Of a stretch of 64,000 nucleotides of DNA, positions 42,701 to 49,765 are shown one piece after another. The stretch is taken from positions 62,001 through 126,000 of the forward strand of contig QAYY01000015.1 of assembly GCA_003054665.1 (NCBI GenBank), given 5' to 3'. The notes below the pieces were generated by a model, which saw nothing but the letters and a program-made list of their open reading frames with translations, ran no database searches and was not told the DNA's origin. Positions within the stretch are counted from its first letter, which is position 1; each line of letters begins with the position of its first letter. Origin of the DNA: Opitutaceae bacterium EW11. GTDB taxonomy: Bacteria > Verrucomicrobiota > Verrucomicrobiia > Opitutales > Opitutaceae. The translations under genes and the position numbers were made by a program.

Positions 42701-42955
42701 GAGGCGTCGCCAGCCGACGAATACCGACTTCCCGTCGCGCTCCCGGATGGCGAAATCCTCGAGCGTGAGGGAGAGCGCGTACGGGTTCACGCGCACCTTC
42801 TCCACGGTGACTTTCCGATCGAGTTCGGCGGAGAGGCGTTTCTCCAGTTGGGATTTCACGATCGGCGGCAGGACGAAAAATCCGACCACCGTGAATGCTG
42901 CCAGCAACGCAACGACAACGGCCAGACGCCGTCGCGTGACGAATCGGGGCTTCAT
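39770..42955 (-). CDS. DUF748 / AsmA-like envelope protein
   Basis: A 1061-residue inner membrane protein with an N-terminal anchor (about residues 8-28) and a long periplasmic domain. The first ~200 residues show 'VKSQLEKRLSAELDRKVTVEKVRVNPYALSLTLEDFAIRERDGKSV', the AsmA-like bridge-lipid-transport start. The DUF748 region follows (about 560-830, 'DGDFRFTDRSVEPAVSMAIGQFGGTV' and 'LSPYSGKFAGYELARGKLMLDVKFLLDGEKI'). Low-complexity Pro/Ala linkers are present. It probably helps move lipids between inner and outer membranes. ATG at 42955 directly precedes the anchor. Confidence 0.85.
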   Translation of the reverse strand: MKPRFVTRRRLAVVVALLAAFTVVGFFVLPPIVKSQLEKRLSAELDRKVTVEKVRVNPYALSLTLEDFAIRERDGKSVFVGWRRLYVNFGALASIWGEWVLSDIELEGFEAHGQLNADQSFNFSDLLKKFAPKAGEPPGKPGRPIRIGRLDVSQARISISDLSQATPFATVLGPLTFTVTGFRTVSQRGAPYRFEAVTELGEKLAWSGTLQAEPFRSVGELHVENIVLPKYSPYYAQKVQADLVSGTLSVRGHYELSLDEKQRVMRLKDGALQLRSIKLLERGTQNAVFELPALDVAGVDADALLQKGTIGSIVLTGGQVRARREKDGSINLLKLAQAPAPARAPLAVVNPTISAPQSAGAAVSANPSGAQSAGAAKASAAAKLPDLTVGEVALKDFRIEVLDEAAPRPAQLGVSALQVSLKKVSLAQGARMPLAVSFTLTPSGEIALVGDVGIAPVFADLKLEVKGAEILSLSPYLEQFANVRITQGRADAALTLQAELPADKPLIATVSGDMALEKFGLVDGVANEDLAGLSSLALRGLRASTSPELSLSLNEVSIVGPYARVLVNADKSINLLAALPAKPATPAENAPPPASTAPTNQAENSAAPAASLPRISIDRVVISDGDFRFTDRSVEPAVSMAIGQFGGTVSGLSSTNLAKADVDLRALVDGAGPVSITGKLDPLGVKKAVDLKIDFKNVDLVPLSPYSGKFAGYELARGKLMLDVKFLLDGEKIDSANVITLNQFTFGGPVASTEATKLPVRLGVALLKDMDGKIVIDVPVQGSLGDPEFRIGRVVVRVIVNLLTKAAVSPFSLLGAAFGGGGDELGYQDFAPGSTEIQASEMKKLDTLVQALTNRPGLSLDIEGGFDAAADAYALRRTKLAAQISRAIWEEKRLKDPNIAPPEKLAITPEENAAMVKKLFDAKFPPGTQFGTPVPPPPAIVSPPAPPSGFFTRVIRAITFAEQRERRAAKKENEQLAAAHTKAVEAAIAAGLPLEEMVGRLAETVTVDANDLRALAQARAQRIRAHFVDAGKIAPDRLFLAKEQTSVPKEGKGPRVFLHLQ

Positions 42956-43078
42956 GGCGACGAGCACTTTGCCATCGAGTGCGGGCGGCCGCAACCTCGC
43001 CCGCCACGTTGCCCGCGCCGCAATCGCCGGCAATCCCTGCCCGCTCGCGCCCGGCGCAGATGGAGTCGGGGTTCCCCG

Positions 43079-44116
43079 CTACTCGGGCTCCACCGACGAA
43101 ACCTCCGGGATCGGGAGCGACTGCGTTACAGGCGGTTCAAGTTCGCCGAGCGGCGCGGAGAGCGCGACGCCCACGCGCCGGGCGGCGAACACGGAGATCT
43201 GCCAGAGATATCCGCAGGCCCGCGAAGCCCGAACGAACGCGGGACACGCGCTTCCAGGCTGAAGAAGCAGCGTGCACAACGCGCCATGCAGGCCGCACGC
43301 GATCGCCTTGGCCAGATTGGCCAGAAACCGCGTCACCAGAAACGCGAGGCACGAACGCCGCGCCGCGCGTTGTTCCGCCACGCGGCAGAGCACGCGGCTC
43401 CTCGCCGAATCGAAACCATGGCGAAGCGCATGCGCCAGAGTCGTGCGACAGCGCGGAAGCTGGTGAAACACGCGCGCCTCGGGCACGAACCAGACCTCGG
43501 CGCTGCGCTGGCGCAGCCGCTTTACCGGGCGGTTTTCGTCTCCGGCAAACAGCATCTGGCCAATTCGTCCGACCTCGGTGTCGAAAAGCCCGACCTCCAG
43601 AAGCGCGGTGCGACGAAAAGCCATGTTGGCGCCCATCGGCATCTGGTCGATGGGCCCGGCGTCGGGGCGGAATCTCAGCGGCTGGTACAGGAGAATGGAC
43701 CAAGGCGGGAAGCCTTCCGAAAAGACCGGGATCACCTCGCCCGCAACGACGGCTATCCTGAGATCTCTATCCGCGGCGAACGGCGCGACGAGGCTGGCCA
43801 GCCAATGCGGCTCCACGATCACGTCGTCATCGGCAAACACGATCACGTCGCCCCGGCTCCTCATCACCGCGCGGTTCCGGGCATGGCTCAGACCCTGGCG
43901 CGGTTCGCGCACGTACTGCGGCGCCACCTGCGCGCCGGCGAACGACTCCACCACCGTCCGCGTCGAGTCGTCCGGCGAATTGTTGTCGACGACGATAATC
44001 TCGTACCAGCTGGACGGATACTCCTGGCGGACCAGTCCGCGCAGCGTCTGCTCCAGCAGGCGCGGCCGGCCGTAGGTGCAGACCGCCACCGTGACGTTGA
44101 TCGCGGGGTCAGACAT
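43079..44116 (-). CDS. family 2 glycosyltransferase
   Basis: A 345-residue GT2 enzyme. The nucleotide-sugar fold starts 'VTVAVCTYGRPRLLEQTLRGL' and 'YEIIVVDNNSPDDSTRTV', and the metal-binding DxD-like acid is in 'VIVFADDDVIVEPHWL'. A conserved 'GDEN-R' position later holds the base (AGDENRPVKRLRQ). The C-terminal ~90 residues are hydrophobic (about 265-290). It is the last gene of the four-gene surface-glycan operon; its start overlaps the upstream gene's end by eight bases. Confidence 0.88.
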   Translation of the reverse strand: MSDPAINVTVAVCTYGRPRLLEQTLRGLVRQEYPSSWYEIIVVDNNSPDDSTRTVVESFAGAQVAPQYVREPRQGLSHARNRAVMRSRGDVIVFADDDVIVEPHWLASLVAPFAADRDLRIAVVAGEVIPVFSEGFPPWSILLYQPLRFRPDAGPIDQMPMGANMAFRRTALLEVGLFDTEVGRIGQMLFAGDENRPVKRLRQRSAEVWFVPEARVFHQLPRCRTTLAHALRHGFDSARSRVLCRVAEQRAARRSCLAFLVTRFLANLAKAIACGLHGALCTLLLQPGSACPAFVRASRACGYLWQISVFAARRVGVALSAPLGELEPPVTQSLPIPEVSSVEPE

Positions 44117-45110
44117 GACTGCAGGTCGCGGAGGTTTCCCGAGCGGGCGGGACGGCCGGGCTCGGCCGAAGCGGATGTCCCTGTCCTCCCGCGGCGCCTG
44201 GCGCAAGCAGGCGGAGCCCCGCCCACACCCACCCGCTCGGAAGCCCACGGAGCGGCATCCGGTCAAAACGCGCGACGTGTTCCAGGATCGGCGCGGTCGG
44301 CCCAAATCGGCTGGCGTACTCCCGCGCGTTCCGTCGAGTGAAAAAGCGCGCCATCCATCGGGCGAACCGGGCGTTTTCCGGAAACTGCTCCCGAGCGATT
44401 CGCAGCCGGAGCAGGTGCGCGCGCCGGAGCATTTCCGGCCACGCGCGATTGGTCCATTGCGAGTCGCTGACCCGGTAAAACGCGCCGATTTCCTGCAGCA
44501 CCTCCACCTTCCCCTGCTGCGAGAGCCGGTACCAGAACTCAAAATCCGCCAGCGAGCCCCAGCGCTCGTCAAACCCGCCGAGCCGATGGAGAAGCGCCCG
44601 CGGAAAAACCACCCCGGGGAAAGGCGTCATCGCGCCCTTCAGGAACAGCGGGGATGGATAGGACCTCGCGCGCGGCGAGCCTTCCGGCCTCGGCACCGCG
44701 GCCGGCGTTCCTCCGCGGGAGCAGCGCACGGCCACGGCCGCCACCCCCGCCCCCAACCGTTGGGCGACCCGGTCAACAAACCATGGATACAGAGCGTCGT
44801 CCTCGTGCAGCACCGAAACCCATTCGCCGCGGGCCAAGGCAAGGCCTCGGTTCCAGTTGCCCACTCCGCCCAGGCGCATCGGATTGCGCACGTAACGCAC
44901 GCCGTCGATGCCGCAGGTGTCCACGACCTGTCGCGTTTCGGCCAAACCCAGGTCGTCCGTGACCACCACCTCGAACGGCCGTGTCGTTTCCTGTTTCGCC
45001 AGACTGCCGAGCGCGGTCCGGAGCAGCCAGGGTCGATCGTAAGCCGGTACGACAAACGAAAGTAGAGGGCCCGGTTGGCCAAAAGTGTCAGTGTCCGTGG
45101 GCGCGATCAT
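44109..45110 (-). CDS. family 2 glycosyltransferase
   Basis: A 333-residue GT2 enzyme. The N-terminal fold is 'PLLSFVVPAYDRPWLLRTALGSLAKQ' and 'FEVVVTDDLGLAETRQVVD', and the acid motif is in 'WVSVLHEDDALYPWFVD'. The later region 'LGGFDERWGSLADFEFWYRLSQQGKV' matches the 'D-F-E-F-W-R' acceptor-side pattern. ATG at 45110 is used; an in-frame ATG at 45143 would extend the overlap with the upstream gene to 56 bases. It sits between two other glycosyltransferases in one operon. Confidence 0.86.
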   Translation of the reverse strand: MIAPTDTDTFGQPGPLLSFVVPAYDRPWLLRTALGSLAKQETTRPFEVVVTDDLGLAETRQVVDTCGIDGVRYVRNPMRLGGVGNWNRGLALARGEWVSVLHEDDALYPWFVDRVAQRLGAGVAAVAVRCSRGGTPAAVPRPEGSPRARSYPSPLFLKGAMTPFPGVVFPRALLHRLGGFDERWGSLADFEFWYRLSQQGKVEVLQEIGAFYRVSDSQWTNRAWPEMLRRAHLLRLRIAREQFPENARFARWMARFFTRRNAREYASRFGPTAPILEHVARFDRMPLRGLPSGWVWAGLRLLAPGAAGGQGHPLRPSPAVPPARETSATCSHV

Positions 45111-46131
45111 AGACAAAGGGCGCGGCACTCGAGAAACGCGCATGGCGCGGCGGACACCACTCGACGGAAGGCGTGGCCAGCGCAGGCGAAAAGGTGCGCA
45201 CGCCCCATCGGGCGAGGTTCTGGAACGGCCGGCTGATCCGGTGCAGGGCCCAGCACGCGGCGCGGGCAGGACGGCTGAGCTGCGACGCGATGCGGGCCTC
45301 GGCCGCCAGAATCTCCGGCGTGCGCGGGCTCCGTTTCCGGGAGTAGTGCAACGTGCGAAAGAGAATCCGTTTCCTGCGTCCCCAACCGAGTCTCGATTCA
45401 GACAGCCGCGGCAGATGCCGGGCGGTGAGTCTCAGGCTCTCGGCGGCCCCGATGGCCGTGGCGCGGTTGAGAGCCGTCTGCTGGCCGACATGGACGCGGA
45501 AGGCGCAGAGAGGCGTGCGGTCGTACACCATCGTCCCGTGGTGCAGAAGGTGAAACCACATCTCGAGGTCCACGATCTGCCGGAGGTTCTCGTCGAAGCC
45601 CCGCGCCGCCTGTATCCGGCGGAACATCACCGCCGTAGGTTCGCCGATCAGGTTTTTGTCCAGTGAAAGGCAGCGGGCAATCACGTCGTGACCGGCAAAC
45701 TCACCCGGTTTTCTCCATTCGTCCCAGACTTCCCTGAGCTCCGAACGGCCGTTGATGACGTAGCGCGCCGACGCCGCCAGCGAAGCTTCCGGATGTTCGT
45801 CGAGCATTTCGCACCAACGCGCCAGGGCGTCGGGCGTGGCGAGACAGTCGTCGCCGAATACGAACTTGATGTACTCGCCTCTCGCCTCGGAGAGGCACGC
45901 GTTCCAGTTCGCGACCATTCCCAGGTTCCGCGTGCGCTGGAGATTGCGGATCCGTTTGTCCTCCGAAGCATAACGACGGATGAGCCGGTCGGAGCCGTCA
46001 GTCGATGCATCGTCGCTGATCAAAATCTCAAACTCCACGCCGCGCTGCACGAGCACAGACTCGATCGCCTCGGGCAGAAATCGCGCGTAGTTGTACGTGG
46101 GAATGAGGACGCTGACTTTCGGCTCAGGCAT
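45088..46131 (-). CDS. family 2 glycosyltransferase
   Basis: A 347-residue GT2 enzyme. 'KVSVLIPTYNYARFLPEAIESVLVQRGVEFEILISDDASTDGSD' opens the fold, 'EYIKFVFGDDCLATPDALARW' holds the acid motif, and 'GFDENLRQIVDLEMWFHLLHHGTMVY' the acceptor-side motif. It starts three bases after the sulfotransferase-like gene. The product of this cluster is probably a sulfated cell-surface or exopolysaccharide, inferred from gene content only. Confidence 0.9.
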   Translation of the reverse strand: MPEPKVSVLIPTYNYARFLPEAIESVLVQRGVEFEILISDDASTDGSDRLIRRYASEDKRIRNLQRTRNLGMVANWNACLSEARGEYIKFVFGDDCLATPDALARWCEMLDEHPEASLAASARYVINGRSELREVWDEWRKPGEFAGHDVIARCLSLDKNLIGEPTAVMFRRIQAARGFDENLRQIVDLEMWFHLLHHGTMVYDRTPLCAFRVHVGQQTALNRATAIGAAESLRLTARHLPRLSESRLGWGRRKRILFRTLHYSRKRSPRTPEILAAEARIASQLSRPARAACWALHRISRPFQNLARWGVRTFSPALATPSVEWCPPRHARFSSAAPFVYDRAHGH

Positions 46132-46134
46132 TCG

Positions 46135-46890
46135 TCATCGTCCCCCGAACATGAGAAAGCCCCCGAAGCCGACCGTCGCGAGCAGACCGGCGGCGATCCC
46201 AAATCTGCGGCGAAGCTCGCGACGACGTTCGGCTTTCCGCAACGCTTCAGCCTGACGTGCGCGATACGCCTGGGCGACAGATCGATCCAGCGAATCGTCC
46301 GCCGCATATACGTGAATCAGTCCCGGCTCGGACACCCGGGCGAACGCGGTTTTGAACTCGGTGAGAGTGATCGGGCCGAGCAGGAATTTCAGTTTCGAAT
46401 ACGTGAACTCGGCATCCATTACGAACCGCGGAAAAGGGAGAAGCGTGTGAGGCACATCGTGGACCACCAGCGCATGCAAGAGTTCAAAAAACACCACGGC
46501 CAACGCCGCGGCCTGACGCTCCGGATCGGAGGTGAGCCAGAGGCCACCGGGAATCTCCCCATCCGCGCCTCCGATGCGGATCCTACTCCGCGCCGCGGCC
46601 TGCAGATCTCGAACAGGAATAAGCACGTGATCGATCGCGGGCGCCTCTCCGGCGGCGAGAAGCACGGGGAGCGTGCGGCAGAATTCGGGGTTCTTCACGA
46701 TATACGGACTCCCCGCGGCATCGACGGCATGCTCCAGCCCCGCGTGGCAATGCTCGTCGTAGCTTGCGCGCCAGTTCTTGCGATCGAAGCCCGTGTCGAG
46801 ACCCAACTCCGTGAGAAGGCGCACCAGGAACGTCGTGCCGGCTCGACCGGTGCCCGTGATGACGACTTTGCGTTCTTTGGCTGGATGCAT
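46135..46890 (-). CDS. sulfotransferase-like protein with C-terminal membrane helix
   Basis: A 251-residue protein. GTGRAGTTF (13-21) is the P-loop-like 5'-phosphosulfate loop of sulfotransferases. 'HVLIPVRDLQAAARSRIRIGG' resembles the 3'-phosphate region (V-R-D-L...A-x-S). A basic helix (RKAERRRELRRRFG) leads into a transmembrane helix at the very end (AAGLLATVGFGGFLMF), so it would be tail-anchored. It could also be a kinase-like P-loop protein. It heads the four-gene operon. Confidence 0.7.
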   Translation of the reverse strand: MHPAKERKVVITGTGRAGTTFLVRLLTELGLDTGFDRKNWRASYDEHCHAGLEHAVDAAGSPYIVKNPEFCRTLPVLLAAGEAPAIDHVLIPVRDLQAAARSRIRIGGADGEIPGGLWLTSDPERQAAALAVVFFELLHALVVHDVPHTLLPFPRFVMDAEFTYSKLKFLLGPITLTEFKTAFARVSEPGLIHVYAADDSLDRSVAQAYRARQAEALRKAERRRELRRRFGIAAGLLATVGFGGFLMFGGR

Positions 46891-46943
46891 GGTAAGCGTT
46901 TTGAGAACCGGATCGTGTGACGTAGGCGCCCAGCAGATGTTGC

Positions 46944-46988
46944 CTCCCGTGAGATGGGAGCCCGCAAAAACGGGACGAACTCGTCCCG
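46944..46988. other. two small hairpins in the gap upstream of the glycan operon
   Basis: CTCCC/GGGAG (46944-46948 with 46956-46960) and CGGGACG/CGTCCCG (46971-46977 with 46982-46988, 4-base loop) are adjacent inverted repeats. They lie in the divergent 274-bp gap between the sulfotransferase-like gene and the SPFH gene. A further GGGACGACTC follows. They may be operators; no T-run makes them terminators. Confidence 0.4.
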
Positions 46989-47115
46989 AGGCGGGACGAC
47001 TCTTCGGGGTCGTGCGGAAGGTTGCCCTGTTTTTTCGCTCTCCGCTCAGCGGACGGGAATATCGCGGACAGCGAAAGCGCGACGCTTCGTCGGCCCATCG
47101 TCCGGCCGAAAGCGA

Positions 47116-47149
47116 TTGACAGATATCCTTGTGATATCACTCTGCTATC
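47116..47149 (+). promoter_or_regulatory. phased GNTATC repeat array with TTGACA, upstream of SPFH gene
   Basis: TTGACA (47116-47121) is followed at once by GATATC (47122), GATATC (47133) and GCTATC (47144). The three hexamers are spaced exactly 11 bases apart, about one helical turn. The middle copy sits in a perfect palindrome GTGATATCAC (47131-47140). This looks like an operator for the Arc-type protein at 48137-48328. A -10 hexamer at a normal distance from TTGACA is not obvious. Confidence 0.6.
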
Positions 47150-47164
47150 CAACTTCCCTTCCCC

Positions 47165-48070
47165 ATGAGCACTTCCTCCGCTGGTCAACCCACGCACACT
47201 CCGAGTCGCGAAATCACCCGCGACGCGACGAGTGGATGGTTCGCTCTGTTCCTCAACATCCTCCTGTTCCTCGGGGCCATCGCGTCCGTTTGGACGGCCA
47301 TCCGCGGGGGCGGCCCCTGGCTGCTCGTTCCCGCGATGCTGCTCCTGATCGCCGCAATCCTCGTGGCGGCGGGCTTCTTCGCGCTGCAGCCGAACGAATC
47401 GGCCGTGCTCGTGCTCTTCGGCGCATACAAGGGCACGGTCCGAACGTCCGGTTTCTATTTCACCAATCCCTTCTACCGGAAGATCCGCGTGTCTCTCCGC
47501 GCCCACAACCTCAACGGCGAGAAACTCAAGGTGAACGACAAGCGGGGCAATCCGATCGAGATCGCCGCCGTAGTGGTGTGGCGGGTACGCGACACGGCGC
47601 AAGCGTGCTTCGACGTGGAGAGCTACGTCGACTATGTCCGTATCCAGAGCGAGTCGGCGGTGCGGCACATCGCCAGCTCTTACGTCTACGACGACCCCGA
47701 CCACGGCGAGATCACGCTCCGTGGCGGCGGCGACGAAGTCAGCGCCGCGCTCGCGCGAGAGCTCCAGGACCGGCTCTCGAAGACCGGTGTCGAGGTCGAG
47801 GACGCCCGGCTCACTCACCTCGCGTACGCTCCCGAAATCGCGCAGGCGATGCTCCGGCGGCAGCAGGCCGAAGCCGTCATCGCCGCGCGTCAGAAGATCG
47901 TTCTCGGCGCGGTGAGCATGGTTGAAACCGCACTTCGCGAGCTGTCGGAAAAAGGCGTCGTGAATCTCGACGAAGAGCGCAAGGCCTCGATGGTATCCAA
48001 CCTTCTGGTCGTGCTCTGCGGCGAATCCGAGGTCCATCCGGTCGTGAACACCGGGACGCTTTACTCCTAG
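47165..48070 (+). CDS. SPFH domain (stomatin/prohibitin-like) membrane protein
   Basis: A 301-residue protein with two N-terminal transmembrane helices (about 25-45 and 50-70) and an SPFH domain (about 72-235) with '[26 protein letters not shown]' and '[28 protein letters not shown]'. A coiled coil around '[24 protein letters not shown]' follows. It probably forms oligomeric membrane platforms. The gene is paired with an Arc-type regulator downstream (66 bp), a known conserved gene pair, and is preceded by the phased repeat array. Confidence 0.9.
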   Translation: MSTSSAGQPTHTPSREITRDATSGWFALFLNILLFLGAIASVWTAIRGGGPWLLVPAMLLLIAAILVAAGFFALQPNESAVLVLFGAYKGTVRTSGFYFTNPFYRKIRVSLRAHNLNGEKLKVNDKRGNPIEIAAVVVWRVRDTAQACFDVESYVDYVRIQSESAVRHIASSYVYDDPDHGEITLRGGGDEVSAALARELQDRLSKTGVEVEDARLTHLAYAPEIAQAMLRRQQAEAVIAARQKIVLGAVSMVETALRELSEKGVVNLDEERKASMVSNLLVVLCGESEVHPVVNTGTLYS

Positions 48071-48136
48071 GCCGTCCTCGCACACCTATGTCGCACCGCT
48101 CGGAGCTCTCGCCGGCATCCGAGCTTTCTTGTTTCC

Positions 48137-48328
48137 ATGGCCGCTGACGAACGAAAGTCCTTTCTCCTCCGCATCGACGCCAAGTTGTGGCGCGAGTTGG
48201 AAGCCTGGGCCGCGGACGAACTCCGCAGCGTCAACGGTCAGGTCGAGTTTCTGCTCCGTCAGGCGGTGGCGAAGCGGAAGAAGAACGAAGGCACAGGAGA
48301 ACTCGAAAAGCGCCGTTCGAACGACTGA
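48137..48328 (+). CDS. Arc-type ribbon-helix-helix DNA-binding protein
   Basis: A 63-residue protein with the Arc/MetJ-like fold: strand '[21 protein letters not shown]', helix, then '[21 protein letters not shown]'. The N-V-N-G-Q-V-E turn is the typical helix-helix connection of the family. It ends in a charged tail. Dimers bind repeated operators, and the phased GNTATC array before the SPFH gene is a good candidate. It lies 66 bp after the SPFH gene. Confidence 0.85.
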   Translation: MAADERKSFLLRIDAKLWRELEAWAADELRSVNGQVEFLLRQAVAKRKKNEGTGELEKRRSND

Positions 48329-48405
48329 AACCCCGGCCCGACAGCGTCCCAAACCGGCAAGGGGGTCTTTCCAAATGCGGGCTTAGGCGTATTCTGGCGT
48401 TCGCC

Positions 48406-49329
48406 ATGCGACGTCACCGTTTTGGGAAGACTGGTCTCTCCGTCACCGAACTCGGATTTGGAGGCGCACCGATCGGCACCCTGCAGACCGCCGAGCAGGA
48501 CGTCGGCGCTGTCGTGAACGCCCTTCTCGACGCGGGCGTTGACGTGATCGACACTGCGGCAATCTACGGAGGATCCGAGGAGGCGATTGGAAGAACCGTC
48601 GCGCACCGGCGGTCCGAATTCGTTCTCATCAGCAAGTGCGGCCAGGCTTTTCCTGACCTTCCGGGCGAAGCCTGGTCGGCGCAGCTGATCTCTGCGACGA
48701 TCGACCGCGCGCTCAAGCGGCTGCGAACCGACTATCTCGACGTGATGCTTCTGCATTCCTGCGACCTGGATGTGCTTCGCCGCGGCGACGCACTCGGCGC
48801 CGTCGCCAAAGCGCGCCAATCCGGGAAAGTGCGATTCGTCGGCTACTCCGGCGACAACGAGGCCGCTGCCTACGCCGTGACGCTACCCGAAGTCGCCGTC
48901 CTCGAAACGTCCGTGAACCTCTGCGACCAGGCAAACATCGATCGGGTGCTTCCGCTGGCGCGCGAACACGATGTCGGCGTGATCGCCAAGCGCCCCCTCG
49001 CCAACACGGCTTGGCGAAACCCGCAGGAGCTCTTCGGCTTCTACCAGGAGTACGCGCGGCCGTACCACGAACGCTTTCTCGCGATGCAGCTGACCGCCGA
49101 GTCGCTTGGGTTCACCGACGCCGACTGGCCGGAGATCGCATTGCGGTTCACGCTATCGCAGCCTGACGTTTCGACCGCGATCATCGGGACGACCAAGCGG
49201 GCCAACGCGGGGCGCAATCTCGAACTCGTCAGGAAGGGTCCTCTCGCGCCAGCCGTCGTGAAACAAATCCGCGAGGCGTTTGCCGCCGCGGAAAAGCGGA
49301 GCGGTCGGAGTTGGCCCGGGCTGACCTGA
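48406..49329 (+). CDS. aldo/keto reductase
   Basis: A 307-residue NADPH-dependent oxidoreductase. The catalytic tetrad is visible: Asp and Tyr in DTAAIYGGSEE, Lys in VLISKCGQ, and His in MLLHSC. The C-terminal cofactor region 'TAIIGTTKRANAGRNLELV' is typical. Substrate unknown. ATG at 48406 (MRRHRFGKTGLSV) gives the canonical start; upstream codons overlap the Arc gene. It is 77 bp after the Arc gene and may be transcribed with it or independently. Confidence 0.92.
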   Translation: MRRHRFGKTGLSVTELGFGGAPIGTLQTAEQDVGAVVNALLDAGVDVIDTAAIYGGSEEAIGRTVAHRRSEFVLISKCGQAFPDLPGEAWSAQLISATIDRALKRLRTDYLDVMLLHSCDLDVLRRGDALGAVAKARQSGKVRFVGYSGDNEAAAYAVTLPEVAVLETSVNLCDQANIDRVLPLAREHDVGVIAKRPLANTAWRNPQELFGFYQEYARPYHERFLAMQLTAESLGFTDADWPEIALRFTLSQPDVSTAIIGTTKRANAGRNLELVRKGPLAPAVVKQIREAFAAAEKRSGRSWPGLT

Positions 49330-49418
49330 GAACTTCGCCCACCCCAGCGCGGGGATTCCTCTGAATCTGGCCAAGCCTGGGAGAAAAACGAGAAAGAGCT
49401 GGGCGTTTTGTTCGGTGC

Positions 49419-49640
49419 TTAGCGAGGCAGCTGCGTTTCAGTCCCCTCGGTGACTTCGTGAGCAGCGACGTCGATCACGTCGCCATCCGGCGCGGGTTTT
49501 CTGCCCGCCGGACGCGGCACGCGCGTGCGAACAATCTTCGTGCGGCGGCCAAAAACGCCCGAGATCAACAGCACGAGCCCAACAACGGCCGCCGCGAGCG
49601 CGGCGAACAGGGCGATGATGGCCAGCCTCAAGATGCGCAT
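49419..49640 (-). CDS. small membrane protein, unknown function
   Basis: A 73-residue protein with one N-terminal transmembrane helix (about 4-26, ILRLAIIALFAALAAAVVGLVLLI), then a basic stretch (RRTKIVRTRVPRPAGRKP) and an acidic tail. The topology suggests an inner membrane anchor with a cytosolic basic segment. No family is recognised. ATG at 49640 follows a G-rich TTGGGGGT element; a GTG at 49655 is also possible. It is convergent with the aldo/keto reductase and divergent from the MFS gene. Confidence 0.5.
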   Translation of the reverse strand: MRILRLAIIALFAALAAAVVGLVLLISGVFGRRTKIVRTRVPRPAGRKPAPDGDVIDVAAHEVTEGTETQLPR

Positions 49641-49765
49641 ACCCCCAAGACTCACGGAAAACGCGAAAGTTGCACGCCCGATCCGTCCCCTCTCCCGATC
49701 CCGTGCAGCACCGAAACGGGATTGCGGTTGGCGGCCCGCGCGAGGAGCGGCACCGTGGCGGGTTC

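Noticed and set aside
42290-44341. A plus-strand open frame of ~680 codons across DUF748 and glycosyltransferase genes
   Set aside because: Crosses two well-supported minus-strand genes and their border; composition is low-complexity.
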